Positions 26,800 through 35,189 of a DNA stretch of 64,000 bases are shown one piece after another. A program made the translations under genes and the position numbers. The stretch spans positions 216,434-280,433 of the forward strand of contig JASBTX010000038.1 in NCBI GenBank assembly GCA_030148225.1, given 5' to 3'. Each line of letters opens with the position of its first letter. Position 1 is the stretch's first letter. A model generated the notes under the pieces. That model worked only from the letters and a program-made list of their open reading frames with translations. It searched no databases and was not told where the DNA came from. The stretch is from Paracoccaceae bacterium. Lineage in GTDB: Bacteria; Pseudomonadota; Alphaproteobacteria; Rhodobacterales; Rhodobacteraceae.

Positions 26800-29052
26800 G
26801 TGCTCGACACAGCGCGACATGGTGTCTTTACCGAACTGAACAGGCGCCGCAAGGATCGGCGCGTGCAGACGATGCTGACATTCGGCCTCGTCGTGCTGGG
26901 GCCAGTGCTGGCGCTTTTGACATTTCTGGTGCTGGGGCCGGTTCAGCAGGGTGCGTCCTCGGATGTGCTCCGCGCGGTGATTCTGGCCGATCTGGTCTAT
27001 ATTCTCGTGGTCGCGGCGATGGTGATGATGCGGGTCGCGCGCATGATCACCGACCGGCGCAATGCCGAAGCCGGTTCGCGTCTGCACCTGCGGCTGGTGG
27101 GTGTCTTTACCTTTGTCGCGCTGGTGCCCACCGTTGTTGTCGCCATTTTCGCCACGCTCAGCCTGAATATCGGGCTCGAGGGGTGGTTTTCCGACCGGGT
27201 GCGCAACGTGGTCGGCAATTCGCTGGACGCGGCGCAGGCCTACGAGTTCGAGCATCGCAATGACCTGACCGAGGATGCGCTGGCGCTGGCCGGGTTCCTC
27301 AACCAGCAGAAACAGGCAACATTTTTCCTGACCGATGGCGATCTGCGCAGTCTGCTGACGCGTGGACAGCTCGGCATTCAGCGCGGCCTGCGCGAGGCCT
27401 ATGTCATCGATAGCGCGGGTACGATCCGGGCGCGGGGCGAACGTTCGTATCTCTTTGACTTTGACGCGCCGGCCCCTGACCTGATCGAACGGGCACAAAG
27501 CGAGGGGCCGCAACTGATCGAGGACTGGCCAAATAACGAGTTTCGGGCGCTGATCTTTCTCGATGCCTATGTCGACCGTTTTCTCTATGTCTCGCGCGAG
27601 GTTGACGGGCAGATCCTGAACCTTCTCGACGACACGCAGGAAACCGTGCGACTCTACGAACAGCTCGAAAGTCAGCGCGGCCGCCTGCTGTTCGAATTTG
27701 CTATGCTCTATACCGGCTTTGCCGTGATCATGATCCTTGCGGCCATCTGGTTTGGCCTCTGGTTCGCAGAAAGACTCTCTCGGCCGGTGGGGCGGCTGGC
27801 CAGCGCCGCGCAGCAGGTGGGCAAAGGTAATCTGGACGTGCAGGTGCCAGAGGCGGACGGCAAGGATGAAATTACGACTTTGGGTCGTATTTTCAACCAG
27901 ATGACGGACCAACTTAAAGGACAACGTGATAGCCTGATCGAAAGCAACCGCCAATCCGAGCGTCGTCGGAGGCTGTTTGATTCCGTGCTCAGCAACGTGA
28001 CCTCGGGCGTCGTCGGACTGGATGCAAGAGGGCAGGTCGATTTCATGAACCGTTCGGCACAGAACCTGCTGGGTGTTGAGCAGATGTCCGATATTCACAA
28101 GGATCTGAGTCTGATCGTCCCTGAATTCGCCCCCCTTTTTGGTGAGTTGACATCGGGCCGGCGCGAGGCGGCGCAGCAGGAAATCAAGCTGACGCGCCGC
28201 GGCAAACAGGAAAGCCTGCTCGTGCGCATGAACAAGCGCTACAATTCCCGCAACGAGCTTGAGGGTTATGTGGTTGCCTTTGACGATGTGACCGATCTGG
28301 TCAGTGCCCAGCGCATGGCCGCATGGGGCGATGTGGCGCGGCGTATCGCGCATGAAATCAAGAACCCGCTGACACCGATCCAGTTATCGGCAGAACGGCT
28401 CAAGCGGAAATTCACACCGCTTCTGGCCGATGAGGCCGAAAATCTGCATCAGATGACCGATGTCATCATCCGCCAAACAAATGATCTGCGCCGTATCGTC
28501 GACGAGTTTTCGAAATTCGCCCGCATGCCCGAGCCCGAACGCAGATCCGAGGATCTGCTGACATTGGTGCGCGACGCGACCGTGCTGCAGCGCAACGCCC
28601 TGTCTGATGTCGATCTGCGCGATGATCTGCCCGCCGAACCCGTTTGGGCTGAGGTGGACGCAACGATGATCTCGCAGGCGCTGATCAACCTGATCAAGAA
28701 CGCGGGCGAAGCCATCGAAAGCCTGCGCCACAAGGATGCCGATCTGAAATTCCGGCCCGAGATCCTGGTGGAACTGAAACAGGCAGATACGCGCGCGGTC
28801 ATCACCATTGCCGATAACGGCATCGGCCTGCCCGAAGACCGCGCCAAGCTTTTTGAACCATATGTGACCACGCGCGCCGAGGGCACGGGCCTTGGTCTGC
28901 CCATCGTCAAGAAGATCATCGAGGAACATGGTGGCACGCTCTCGCTCGAGGACGCGCCGCCCTTTGACGAAACCGGTCGTGTGGGTGCGATGGCGGTGAT
29001 TGAGCTGCCGCTAGATCTGTCGGGAAAACACGCCGCGAAAAACGTGGCCTAG
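26800..29052 (+). CDS. ntrY: Membrane sensor kinase NtrY
   Basis: A 750-residue sensor kinase with GTG start (GAGGGGAATC upstream). Two to three N-terminal membrane helices (LTFGLVVLGPVLALLTFLVL and following) flank an extracytoplasmic sensor region; a further helix (FAMLYTGFAVIMILAAIWFGLW) leads into a HAMP domain (RPVGRLASAAQQVGKGNLDV) and a PAS domain. The acceptor is His518 in [20 protein letters not shown]; the ATPase motifs are NLIKNAGEA and GTGLGLPIV. NtrY signals nitrogen or redox state to NtrX. It follows ntrC after 78 bp. Confidence 0.96.
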   Translation: MLDTARHGVFTELNRRRKDRRVQTMLTFGLVVLGPVLALLTFLVLGPVQQGASSDVLRAVILADLVYILVVAAMVMMRVARMITDRRNAEAGSRLHLRLVGVFTFVALVPTVVVAIFATLSLNIGLEGWFSDRVRNVVGNSLDAAQAYEFEHRNDLTEDALALAGFLNQQKQATFFLTDGDLRSLLTRGQLGIQRGLREAYVIDSAGTIRARGERSYLFDFDAPAPDLIERAQSEGPQLIEDWPNNEFRALIFLDAYVDRFLYVSREVDGQILNLLDDTQETVRLYEQLESQRGRLLFEFAMLYTGFAVIMILAAIWFGLWFAERLSRPVGRLASAAQQVGKGNLDVQVPEADGKDEITTLGRIFNQMTDQLKGQRDSLIESNRQSERRRRLFDSVLSNVTSGVVGLDARGQVDFMNRSAQNLLGVEQMSDIHKDLSLIVPEFAPLFGELTSGRREAAQQEIKLTRRGKQESLLVRMNKRYNSRNELEGYVVAFDDVTDLVSAQRMAAWGDVARRIAHEIKNPLTPIQLSAERLKRKFTPLLADEAENLHQMTDVIIRQTNDLRRIVDEFSKFARMPEPERRSEDLLTLVRDATVLQRNALSDVDLRDDLPAEPVWAEVDATMISQALINLIKNAGEAIESLRHKDADLKFRPEILVELKQADTRAVITIADNGIGLPEDRAKLFEPYVTTRAEGTGLGLPIVKKIIEEHGGTLSLEDAPPFDETGRVGAMAVIELPLDLSGKHAAKNVA

Positions 29053-29074
29053 AGGAAGAGCCAGGGGGAAGAGA

Positions 29075-30490
29075 ATGAGCGATATTCTGATCGTCGATGA
29101 TGAGCGGGACATCCGCGAGCTGATCTCGGATATCTTGAAGGACGAGGGCTACAGCACGCGCCTTGCGTCAAACTCTACCGAATGCATGCGCGAGGTCGAG
29201 GACGATATCCCGGGGCTGATGATCCTTGATATCTGGCTTAAGGATAGCGACATGGACGGGATCGATATCCTGAAAAAGGTCAAGCGCGATCATCCCGAAG
29301 TGCCGATCGTGATCATCTCGGGTCATGGTAATATCGAAATCGCCGTCGCCGCCATCAAGCAGGGGGCCTATGACTTTATCGAAAAGCCGTTCAATATCGA
29401 TCAGTTGATGGTTGTCATCGCCCGCGCGATGGAGACGTCGCGGCTCAGGCGCGAAAATACCGAACTCAAGAAGTCGGACGCCGAAAATATCGAGATGATC
29501 GGATCAAGTACGACGTTGAAGTCATTGAAATCGCAGTTGGACAAGCTGACGCGCTCAAACGGTCGGGTGATGCTCACCGGGCCTGCCGGGGTCGGCAAAG
29601 AGGTCGCCGCGCGCTATATCCACGCCAATTCGGACCGTGCCGATGCCCCGTTTGTCACCGTGGGCTGCGCCAGTATCGAGCCCGATCAGATGGAAGAACT
29701 GCTCTTTGGCCGCGAGACCGGGCGCCGGGGCGATGGCAAAGGGCTGCTGGAGCAGGCCAATGGCGGCGTGATCTTTTTCGACGAGATCGCGGATATGCCG
29801 CTTGGCACGCAATCCAAAATCCTGCGCGTGCTGGTCGATCAGCAGTTTCTGCGCGTCGGCGGTGCCGACAAGGTCAGCGTTGATTTCCGGGTAATCTCGG
29901 CCACCAACCGCGATCTGAACGCGGCCATCGCCGAGGGGCAGTTCCGCGAAGAACTGTATCACCGGCTGAATGTCGTGCCGATATCGGTGCCGCCGCTGGA
30001 CGAGCGGCGCGAAGATATTCCGGAACTGGCAGAGCATTTCATCAGCAATTTCAACAAGTCGCAGGGCCTTCCGCAGCGGGCGCTGGGGTCGGATGCGCAG
30101 GCGCTGTTGCAGACGATGGTCTGGCCGGGCAATGTGCGGCAGCTCAAGAACGTGATCGAACGGGTGCTGATCCTTGGCCCTGAAAGCGGCGAGATCGAGA
30201 TCAAAGAGCTTCTGGACAATGAGCCCGAAGGTGCGGGTGATGGCGGGGCAGGCATATCGGCCAGCATGGCAGCGCTGCCGCTGCGCGAGGCGCGCGAGCT
30301 TTTCGAGCGGGAATATCTGATGACCCAGATCAACCGTTTCGGCGGCAATATCAGCCGCACCGCGACATTTGTCGGCATGGAACGCTCGGCGCTGCACCGC
30401 AAGCTCAAGTCGCTCAACGTTGTCACCTCGCAGAAAAGCGGGGCGCGCGTGGCCAGCAACGACGAAAGCGACAGCGCACCGGCAGCGTGA
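29075..30490 (+). CDS. ntrX: Response regulator NtrX
   Basis: A 471-residue NtrC-family regulator. The receiver's Asp52 is in MILDIWLKDSDMDG; the AAA+ domain has Walker A GPAGVGKE and Walker B VIFFDEIADMP; the C-terminus has a Fis-type helix-turn-helix (GNISRTATFVGMERSALHRKL). As usual for NtrX, the GAFTGA loop is replaced (FGRETGRRGDGKGLLEQAN), so sigma54 activation is unlikely. A strong ribosome site (GGGGGAAGAG) lies in the 22-bp gap after ntrY. It controls respiration, envelope and nitrogen genes in relatives. Confidence 0.96.
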   Translation: MSDILIVDDERDIRELISDILKDEGYSTRLASNSTECMREVEDDIPGLMILDIWLKDSDMDGIDILKKVKRDHPEVPIVIISGHGNIEIAVAAIKQGAYDFIEKPFNIDQLMVVIARAMETSRLRRENTELKKSDAENIEMIGSSTTLKSLKSQLDKLTRSNGRVMLTGPAGVGKEVAARYIHANSDRADAPFVTVGCASIEPDQMEELLFGRETGRRGDGKGLLEQANGGVIFFDEIADMPLGTQSKILRVLVDQQFLRVGGADKVSVDFRVISATNRDLNAAIAEGQFREELYHRLNVVPISVPPLDERREDIPELAEHFISNFNKSQGLPQRALGSDAQALLQTMVWPGNVRQLKNVIERVLILGPESGEIEIKELLDNEPEGAGDGGAGISASMAALPLREARELFEREYLMTQINRFGGNISRTATFVGMERSALHRKLKSLNVVTSQKSGARVASNDESDSAPAA

Positions 30491-30555
30491 TTGACGCCAA
30501 TCGGGCAACCTGTCAAAGGTTCCCCTGAACACCGTCAAAGGCCAAAGGCGAAAAG

Positions 30556-31932
30556 ATGAAAGTCATCATTTGCGGCGCGGGGCAGGTCGGCTGGCAAATT
30601 GCGCGGCAATTGTCCGGCGAAGACAATGACGTGACAGTGGTCGACAATAATCCCAACCTCGTGGCGCGGGCGACCGATACGCTGGATGTGCAGGGGATCA
30701 CCGGTTTCGCATCCTATCCCGACGTGCTGGAAATGGCGGGTGCGCGCGATGCGGATATGGTTATCGCCGCCACCTTTTCGGACGAGGTGAACATGGTCGT
30801 CTGTCAGGTGGCGCATTCGGCCTTCAGCGTCCCACGCAAAATCGCACGGCTGCGGGCCCAAAGCTATCTGACGGCGATCTATTCCGATCTTTACCGCCGC
30901 GATCACATGCCGATCGATGTCGTGATCAGCCCCGAGCGCGAGGTCGCGGCGGCGGCGCTGAACCGGCTCCAATCGCCGGCCTCGTTCGACAAGGAAAGCT
31001 TTCTGGACGGCGATGCGCAGATGGTGGGGATCGACATCCCCGAGGATTGCCCGGTGCTGAACACGCCGTTGCGCCAGTTATCCGAACTTTTCTCGACATT
31101 GCGCGCCATCGTCGTTGGTATCCGGCGCGACGGAAACCTGTTCGCGCCCCAGCCCGACGATCAGGTCTATGCCGGTGATCAGGCCTATATCTTCACCCAT
31201 ACCGAGGATGAAGCGCGCCTGCTGGAAATCTTTGGCAAACACCCCAAAAAACAAGAGCGCGTGGTCATCCTTGGCGGCGGCAATGTCGGGCTGGCGGTCG
31301 CCAAAAAGCTGGAAAAACACGCCTGGCGCATCCGCGCCAAAGTGATCGAGAAAAACCGGGTCTGTGCCGAACGCGCGGCTGACGCGCTCGAGCGGACGGT
31401 GGTGCTGCATGGTGACGGGCTGGACCAGGAATTGCTGAACGAGGCCAATGTCGCCCGCGCCGACGCCATTCTGGCGGTCACGGATGACGACAAGACCAAC
31501 ATCCTTGCCGCCGTGCGCGCGAAATCTGCCGGTTGCGCCATGGCGATCTGTCTGATCAACGATCCGTCGCTTGTCCCGCTTCTGAGTACCCTGGATATCG
31601 ATGCTTATATCAATCCGCGTGCGACGACGGTGTCCTCAATCCTCAAGCATATCCGTCAGGGGCGGGTGCGCGGCATCTATGCGGTGGGCGATTCCGAAGC
31701 CGAGGTGATCGAGGCCGAGGTGCTTTCGACCTCACCCATCGCGGGCGAGCATATCCGCGATATCGACTGGCCCGAAGGCGCGATTGTGGGTGCAGTGAAA
31801 AGCGACGGCAAGGTGATCCGGCCCTCGGGTTCTACGCGCATACACGAGGGCGATATTCTGGCCATCTTCACGCTCAGCGCCGATGTCTCGGAAGTGCAGC
31901 GCCTGCTGCAGGTCAGCGTCGACTTTTTCTGA
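30556..31932 (+). CDS. trkA: Trk potassium uptake regulatory protein TrkA
   Basis: A 458-residue cytoplasmic NAD-binding gating subunit. It is built of two RCK repeats: the first Rossmann motif is MKVIICGAGQVGWQIARQL and the second is ERVVILGGGNVGLAVAKKL (about residue 230). Each is followed by a TrkA-C domain. It controls the TrkH channel encoded immediately downstream with no gap. Its location after ntrX is conserved in alphaproteobacteria. Confidence 0.96.
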   Translation: MKVIICGAGQVGWQIARQLSGEDNDVTVVDNNPNLVARATDTLDVQGITGFASYPDVLEMAGARDADMVIAATFSDEVNMVVCQVAHSAFSVPRKIARLRAQSYLTAIYSDLYRRDHMPIDVVISPEREVAAAALNRLQSPASFDKESFLDGDAQMVGIDIPEDCPVLNTPLRQLSELFSTLRAIVVGIRRDGNLFAPQPDDQVYAGDQAYIFTHTEDEARLLEIFGKHPKKQERVVILGGGNVGLAVAKKLEKHAWRIRAKVIEKNRVCAERAADALERTVVLHGDGLDQELLNEANVARADAILAVTDDDKTNILAAVRAKSAGCAMAICLINDPSLVPLLSTLDIDAYINPRATTVSSILKHIRQGRVRGIYAVGDSEAEVIEAEVLSTSPIAGEHIRDIDWPEGAIVGAVKSDGKVIRPSGSTRIHEGDILAIFTLSADVSEVQRLLQVSVDFF

Positions 31933-33441
31933 GTGATGCGCTGGTTCCTTCGCCTGCCGCTTTTCGTCGTGCTGATGGGGCTGGGCGCCGGTGCGATGAT
32001 CCTGCCCGCGCTCTTTGGCCTCGCCGTACGTGATTACGCAACAGCACGGATATTTCTTTATACCGCGCTTCTTCTGATCGGGCTGACCGGTCTGGTCGGG
32101 CTGGCCACACAGCGCCCGCCGGGCCCGACACGGCCTCACAATCAGCTCATGGCGCTGGTGGCGGCATTTGTGTTCCTGCCGGTGATGCTGGCAGCGCCTG
32201 TGGTGCAGGCGGTTCCCGACACAACCCTGCTGAATGCCTATTTCGAGATGCTCTCGAGCCTGACCACGACAGGTGCGACCGTGTTCGAGACGCAGGACAG
32301 GCTGCCCGACGCGGTGCATCTCTGGCGGGTGCTGGTGGGCTGGCTGGGCGGTGCGCTGATGTGGATTGCCGCCATCGCCGTGCTGGCACCGGTTGATCTG
32401 GGCGGGTACGAGGTGACAGCGCGGCTGAGCGGTGCGCGTTCATTGCAGAACCAGCAGATCCAGCGCATCGCCGACCCGGCCGAGCGTCTGATCAGCTTTG
32501 CCCTGGCCTTTGCCCCGATCTACGGCTTTCTGACCATGCTTCTCTGGGTGATACTGATCCTGACCGGTCAGCCGCCGTTTCTGGCGATCTCCTATGCGAT
32601 GTCGACGCTCGCGACTTCGGGCATCCTGCCGGTGACGCATACGCTTGATCTGGGATTTCCGTCCGAGGTCGCGATATTCCTGTTTTTCTATTTCGCGCTG
32701 TCGCGGCGGACCTTCAGTACCGACCAGCGCCGCGACAACCTGCCGATTTTTCAGGATCCCGAAATCAGGCTGGCTGGAATCATTTTGCTGGTGTTGCCGG
32801 TGCTGTTGTTCCTGCGCCACTGGATCGGCGCCAGCGAGGTCGCCGAGGGCGAAGACCTGCGCTCGGCCGCGCGGGCGCTTTGGGGCAGCCTGTTTTCCGT
32901 GGCCTCATTCCTGACCACAACCGGGTTCGAATCTGCCGACTGGCAACTGGCGCGCAACTGGTCGGGCCTCAGAACGCCGGGGCTCATACTGATGGGGCTG
33001 GCCATATTGGGCGGCGGTGTGGCGACGACGGCAGGCGGGATCAAACTCTTGCGGGTCTTTGCGCTCTATAAACACGGGATGCGCGAGATTGAGCGGCTGG
33101 TTCATCCATCCTCGGTCGGCGGGTCGGGGCTGGCTGCGCGCCAGATACGCCGCCAGGGCGCGCAGATTGCGTGGATATTCTTCATGCTCTTTGCCATGTC
33201 GCTGGCCGCCATCACCACCGCGCTGGCCCTGAGCGGCCTGACCTTCGAGGCCGCGATCAGCCTGTCGATTGCCGGGCTGACAAATACCGGCCCGATCGCG
33301 CAGATCGCGCTGGACAGCCCCATCAGCTATGCGGTGCTGCCCGATATGGCCAAGATCGTCCTGATGGTCGCGATGGTGATGGGACGTTTGGAAATGCTGG
33401 CGATTATCGCGCTTTTGAACCCGAATCTGTGGCGAAGGTGA
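31933..33441 (+). CDS. trkH: Trk potassium transporter membrane subunit TrkH
   Basis: Integral membrane potassium channel subunit (502 aa) with four M1-P-M2-type repeats. Pore-like sequences include SLTTTGATVFET, MSTLATSGILPVTH, SFLTTTGFESADW and IAGLTNTGPIAQ, each supplying part of the selectivity filter. The start may be the GTG at 31933 or the ATG at 31936, which immediately follow the trkA stop. It functions with TrkA for K+ uptake and osmoadaptation. Confidence 0.96.
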   Translation: MMRWFLRLPLFVVLMGLGAGAMILPALFGLAVRDYATARIFLYTALLLIGLTGLVGLATQRPPGPTRPHNQLMALVAAFVFLPVMLAAPVVQAVPDTTLLNAYFEMLSSLTTTGATVFETQDRLPDAVHLWRVLVGWLGGALMWIAAIAVLAPVDLGGYEVTARLSGARSLQNQQIQRIADPAERLISFALAFAPIYGFLTMLLWVILILTGQPPFLAISYAMSTLATSGILPVTHTLDLGFPSEVAIFLFFYFALSRRTFSTDQRRDNLPIFQDPEIRLAGIILLVLPVLLFLRHWIGASEVAEGEDLRSAARALWGSLFSVASFLTTTGFESADWQLARNWSGLRTPGLILMGLAILGGGVATTAGGIKLLRVFALYKHGMREIERLVHPSSVGGSGLAARQIRRQGAQIAWIFFMLFAMSLAAITTALALSGLTFEAAISLSIAGLTNTGPIAQIALDSPISYAVLPDMAKIVLMVAMVMGRLEMLAIIALLNPNLWRR

Positions 33442-33563
33442 CGCGCTGGCGGCATTTTCGGCGCAGAACCGGTCCTTTTGGGCTGGAAGTTTCCAGAAAG
33501 CATCGCCATAGTTTACCAAGATTGCGGCTAAAAACCCGGCTTTGAGAAGAATAAGAGGCAAAA

Positions 33564-33797
33564 ATGGCTTCAGACAAACAGAATTTGCAGGACGCATTCC
33601 TTAACCATGTCCGCAAGACCAAGGTTCCCGTCACCATATTCCTGATCAACGGTGTCAAGCTGCAGGGGGTCATCACCTGGTTTGACAATTTCTGCGTGCT
33701 GTTGCGCCGTGATGGTCAGTCGCAACTGGTCTACAAGCATGCGATTTCGACGATCATGCCGTCGCAGCCGATCAGCCTCTATGAGGGTGAAGAGTAA
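33564..33797 (+). CDS. hfq: RNA chaperone Hfq
   Basis: A 77-residue Sm-like hexameric RNA chaperone that pairs small RNAs with mRNAs. The Sm1 motif lies in [25 protein letters not shown] and Sm2 is [11 protein letters not shown]. The short C-tail (LYEGEE) is typical of alphaproteobacteria. The 122-bp gap after trkH contains a CTGGAA/TTCCAG palindrome and should hold its own promoter. The hflX reading frame opens at its stop codon. The presence of hfq is relevant to the candidate small RNA at 56852. Confidence 0.98.
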   Translation: MASDKQNLQDAFLNHVRKTKVPVTIFLINGVKLQGVITWFDNFCVLLRRDGQSQLVYKHAISTIMPSQPISLYEGEE

Positions 33798-35077
33798 TCA
33801 CCACCATCCCGACCGGCGATGAGAAGACCCGCGCATGGGTACTTTATCCCGATATTCAGAACACCGGCGGGCGGCGTCTGCCTGAACACGCGCTGGCCGA
33901 GGCGGCATCGCTGGCGCGGGCTTTGCCCTTTCTTGATCTGGTGGGCGAGAGCATCGTGCCCCTGCCCAAGGTGCGGCCCGGAGAATTGTTCGGTTCGGGC
34001 AAGATTGCCGAGCTGAAAGATCTCTTTGGTGCGCAGGAGGTCGAGCTTGTCGTGATCGACGGGCCGCTGACACCGGTGCAGCAACGCAATCTGGAGCGGC
34101 GCTGGAAGGTCAAGATCCTGGACCGCACCGGGCTGATCCTCGAGATTTTTTCCGATCGCGCCCGTACGCGCGAAGGGGTGTTGCAGGTGGAGATGGCGGC
34201 ACTCAGCTATCAGCGGACGCGGCTGGTGCGGGCATGGACCCATCTGGAACGCCAGCGCGGCGGGCTGGGTTTCGTGGGCGGCCCCGGCGAGACCCAGATC
34301 GAGGCTGACCGGCGTGCCATCGATGAGGCGCTGAACCGGCTGCGCCGACAACTGGACAAGGTCGTCAGGACCCGTGATCTGCACCGCAAATCGCGCAAGA
34401 AAGTGCCGTTTCCGGTGGTGGCGCTGGTGGGCTATACCAATGCGGGCAAATCAACCCTCTTTAACCGGCTGACCGGCGCGGATGTGATGGCGCGTGATAT
34501 GCTTTTCGCCACGCTGGACCCGACGATGCGGGCGGTCGAACTGGAAAATGGTCTCAAGGTCATCCTGTCGGATACGGTCGGCTTTATCTCGGACCTGCCG
34601 ACGCATCTGGTCGCGGCGTTCCGGGCCACGCTCGAGGATGTGCTGGATGCCGATCTGATCCTGCATGTGCGCGATATCGCGCATCCCGAAAGCGCCGCGC
34701 AGGCCGCGGACGTGATGCAGATTCTGACCGGGATGGGCATCGGTGAAGAGCGGGCGCTGATCGAGGTCTGGAACAAGCTTGACCTTTTGACGCCCGAGGA
34801 TCGGGACAGCATGGCCGATCTGGCGCGCAGTGCTGCGGATGTGGTCGGGGTCTCGGCATTGACGGGCGAGGGGTTTGACACGCTTCTGGCGATGATCCGC
34901 GCCCGGCTGGATGCGCCGCGCCTGCGCGAAGAGATCACGCTTGGCTATGACGAGGGCCGCAGGCGGGCCTGGCTCTATGCGCGCGATCTGGTCGAGGCGG
35001 AGCGCGCGCAAGAGGACGGATTTGCGCTGGTGGTCAACTGGACGGCGCGCGAAAAGGCGCGGTTTGCCGGGCTGTGA
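33797..35077 (+). CDS. hflX: GTPase HflX (start uncertain, no canonical codon)
   Basis: Ribosome-associated GTPase (up to about 426 aa). The G motifs are GYTNAGKSTLFNRL (G1), DTVGFISDLP (G3) and NKLD (G4), preceded by the coiled HflX domain with GGPGETQIEADRR. The conserved N-terminus TRAWVLYPDIQ...RLPEHALAEAASLARALPFLDL is in frame upstream of the track's TTG start (33923), so that start truncates the protein. No ATG, GTG or TTG occurs earlier in frame; the frame opens as AGA GTA ATC at the hfq stop, with GAGGGTGAAGAG just before. An ATC start coupled to hfq, or a sequence error, are the options. Confidence 0.9.
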   Translation: MTTIPTGDEKTRAWVLYPDIQNTGGRRLPEHALAEAASLARALPFLDLVGESIVPLPKVRPGELFGSGKIAELKDLFGAQEVELVVIDGPLTPVQQRNLERRWKVKILDRTGLILEIFSDRARTREGVLQVEMAALSYQRTRLVRAWTHLERQRGGLGFVGGPGETQIEADRRAIDEALNRLRRQLDKVVRTRDLHRKSRKKVPFPVVALVGYTNAGKSTLFNRLTGADVMARDMLFATLDPTMRAVELENGLKVILSDTVGFISDLPTHLVAAFRATLEDVLDADLILHVRDIAHPESAAQAADVMQILTGMGIGEERALIEVWNKLDLLTPEDRDSMADLARSAADVVGVSALTGEGFDTLLAMIRARLDAPRLREEITLGYDEGRRRAWLYARDLVEAERAQEDGFALVVNWTAREKARFAGL

Positions 35078-35104
35078 TGCGCGGATAGCTGTCGGGCAGG
35101 GGGA

Positions 35105-35176
35105 AGGGGGCGCTGCCCCCTCTCTGCCGCGCGGGCGCGGCATATTCACCCCCGCGGTATTTCGCGAACAATGATG
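35105..35176 (+). repeat. Intergenic palindromic element, copy C
   Basis: Third copy, between convergent hflX and the acylase gene. The first hairpin is identical (AGGGGGC/GCCCCCT). The second is different in sequence (TGCCGCG cggg CGCGGCA) yet fully paired. The tail is CCCCCGCGGTATTTCGCGAACAATG. The retained pairing suggests that the structure itself is selected. Confidence 0.78.
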
Positions 35177-35189
35177 TTTCGGGGTTTTG

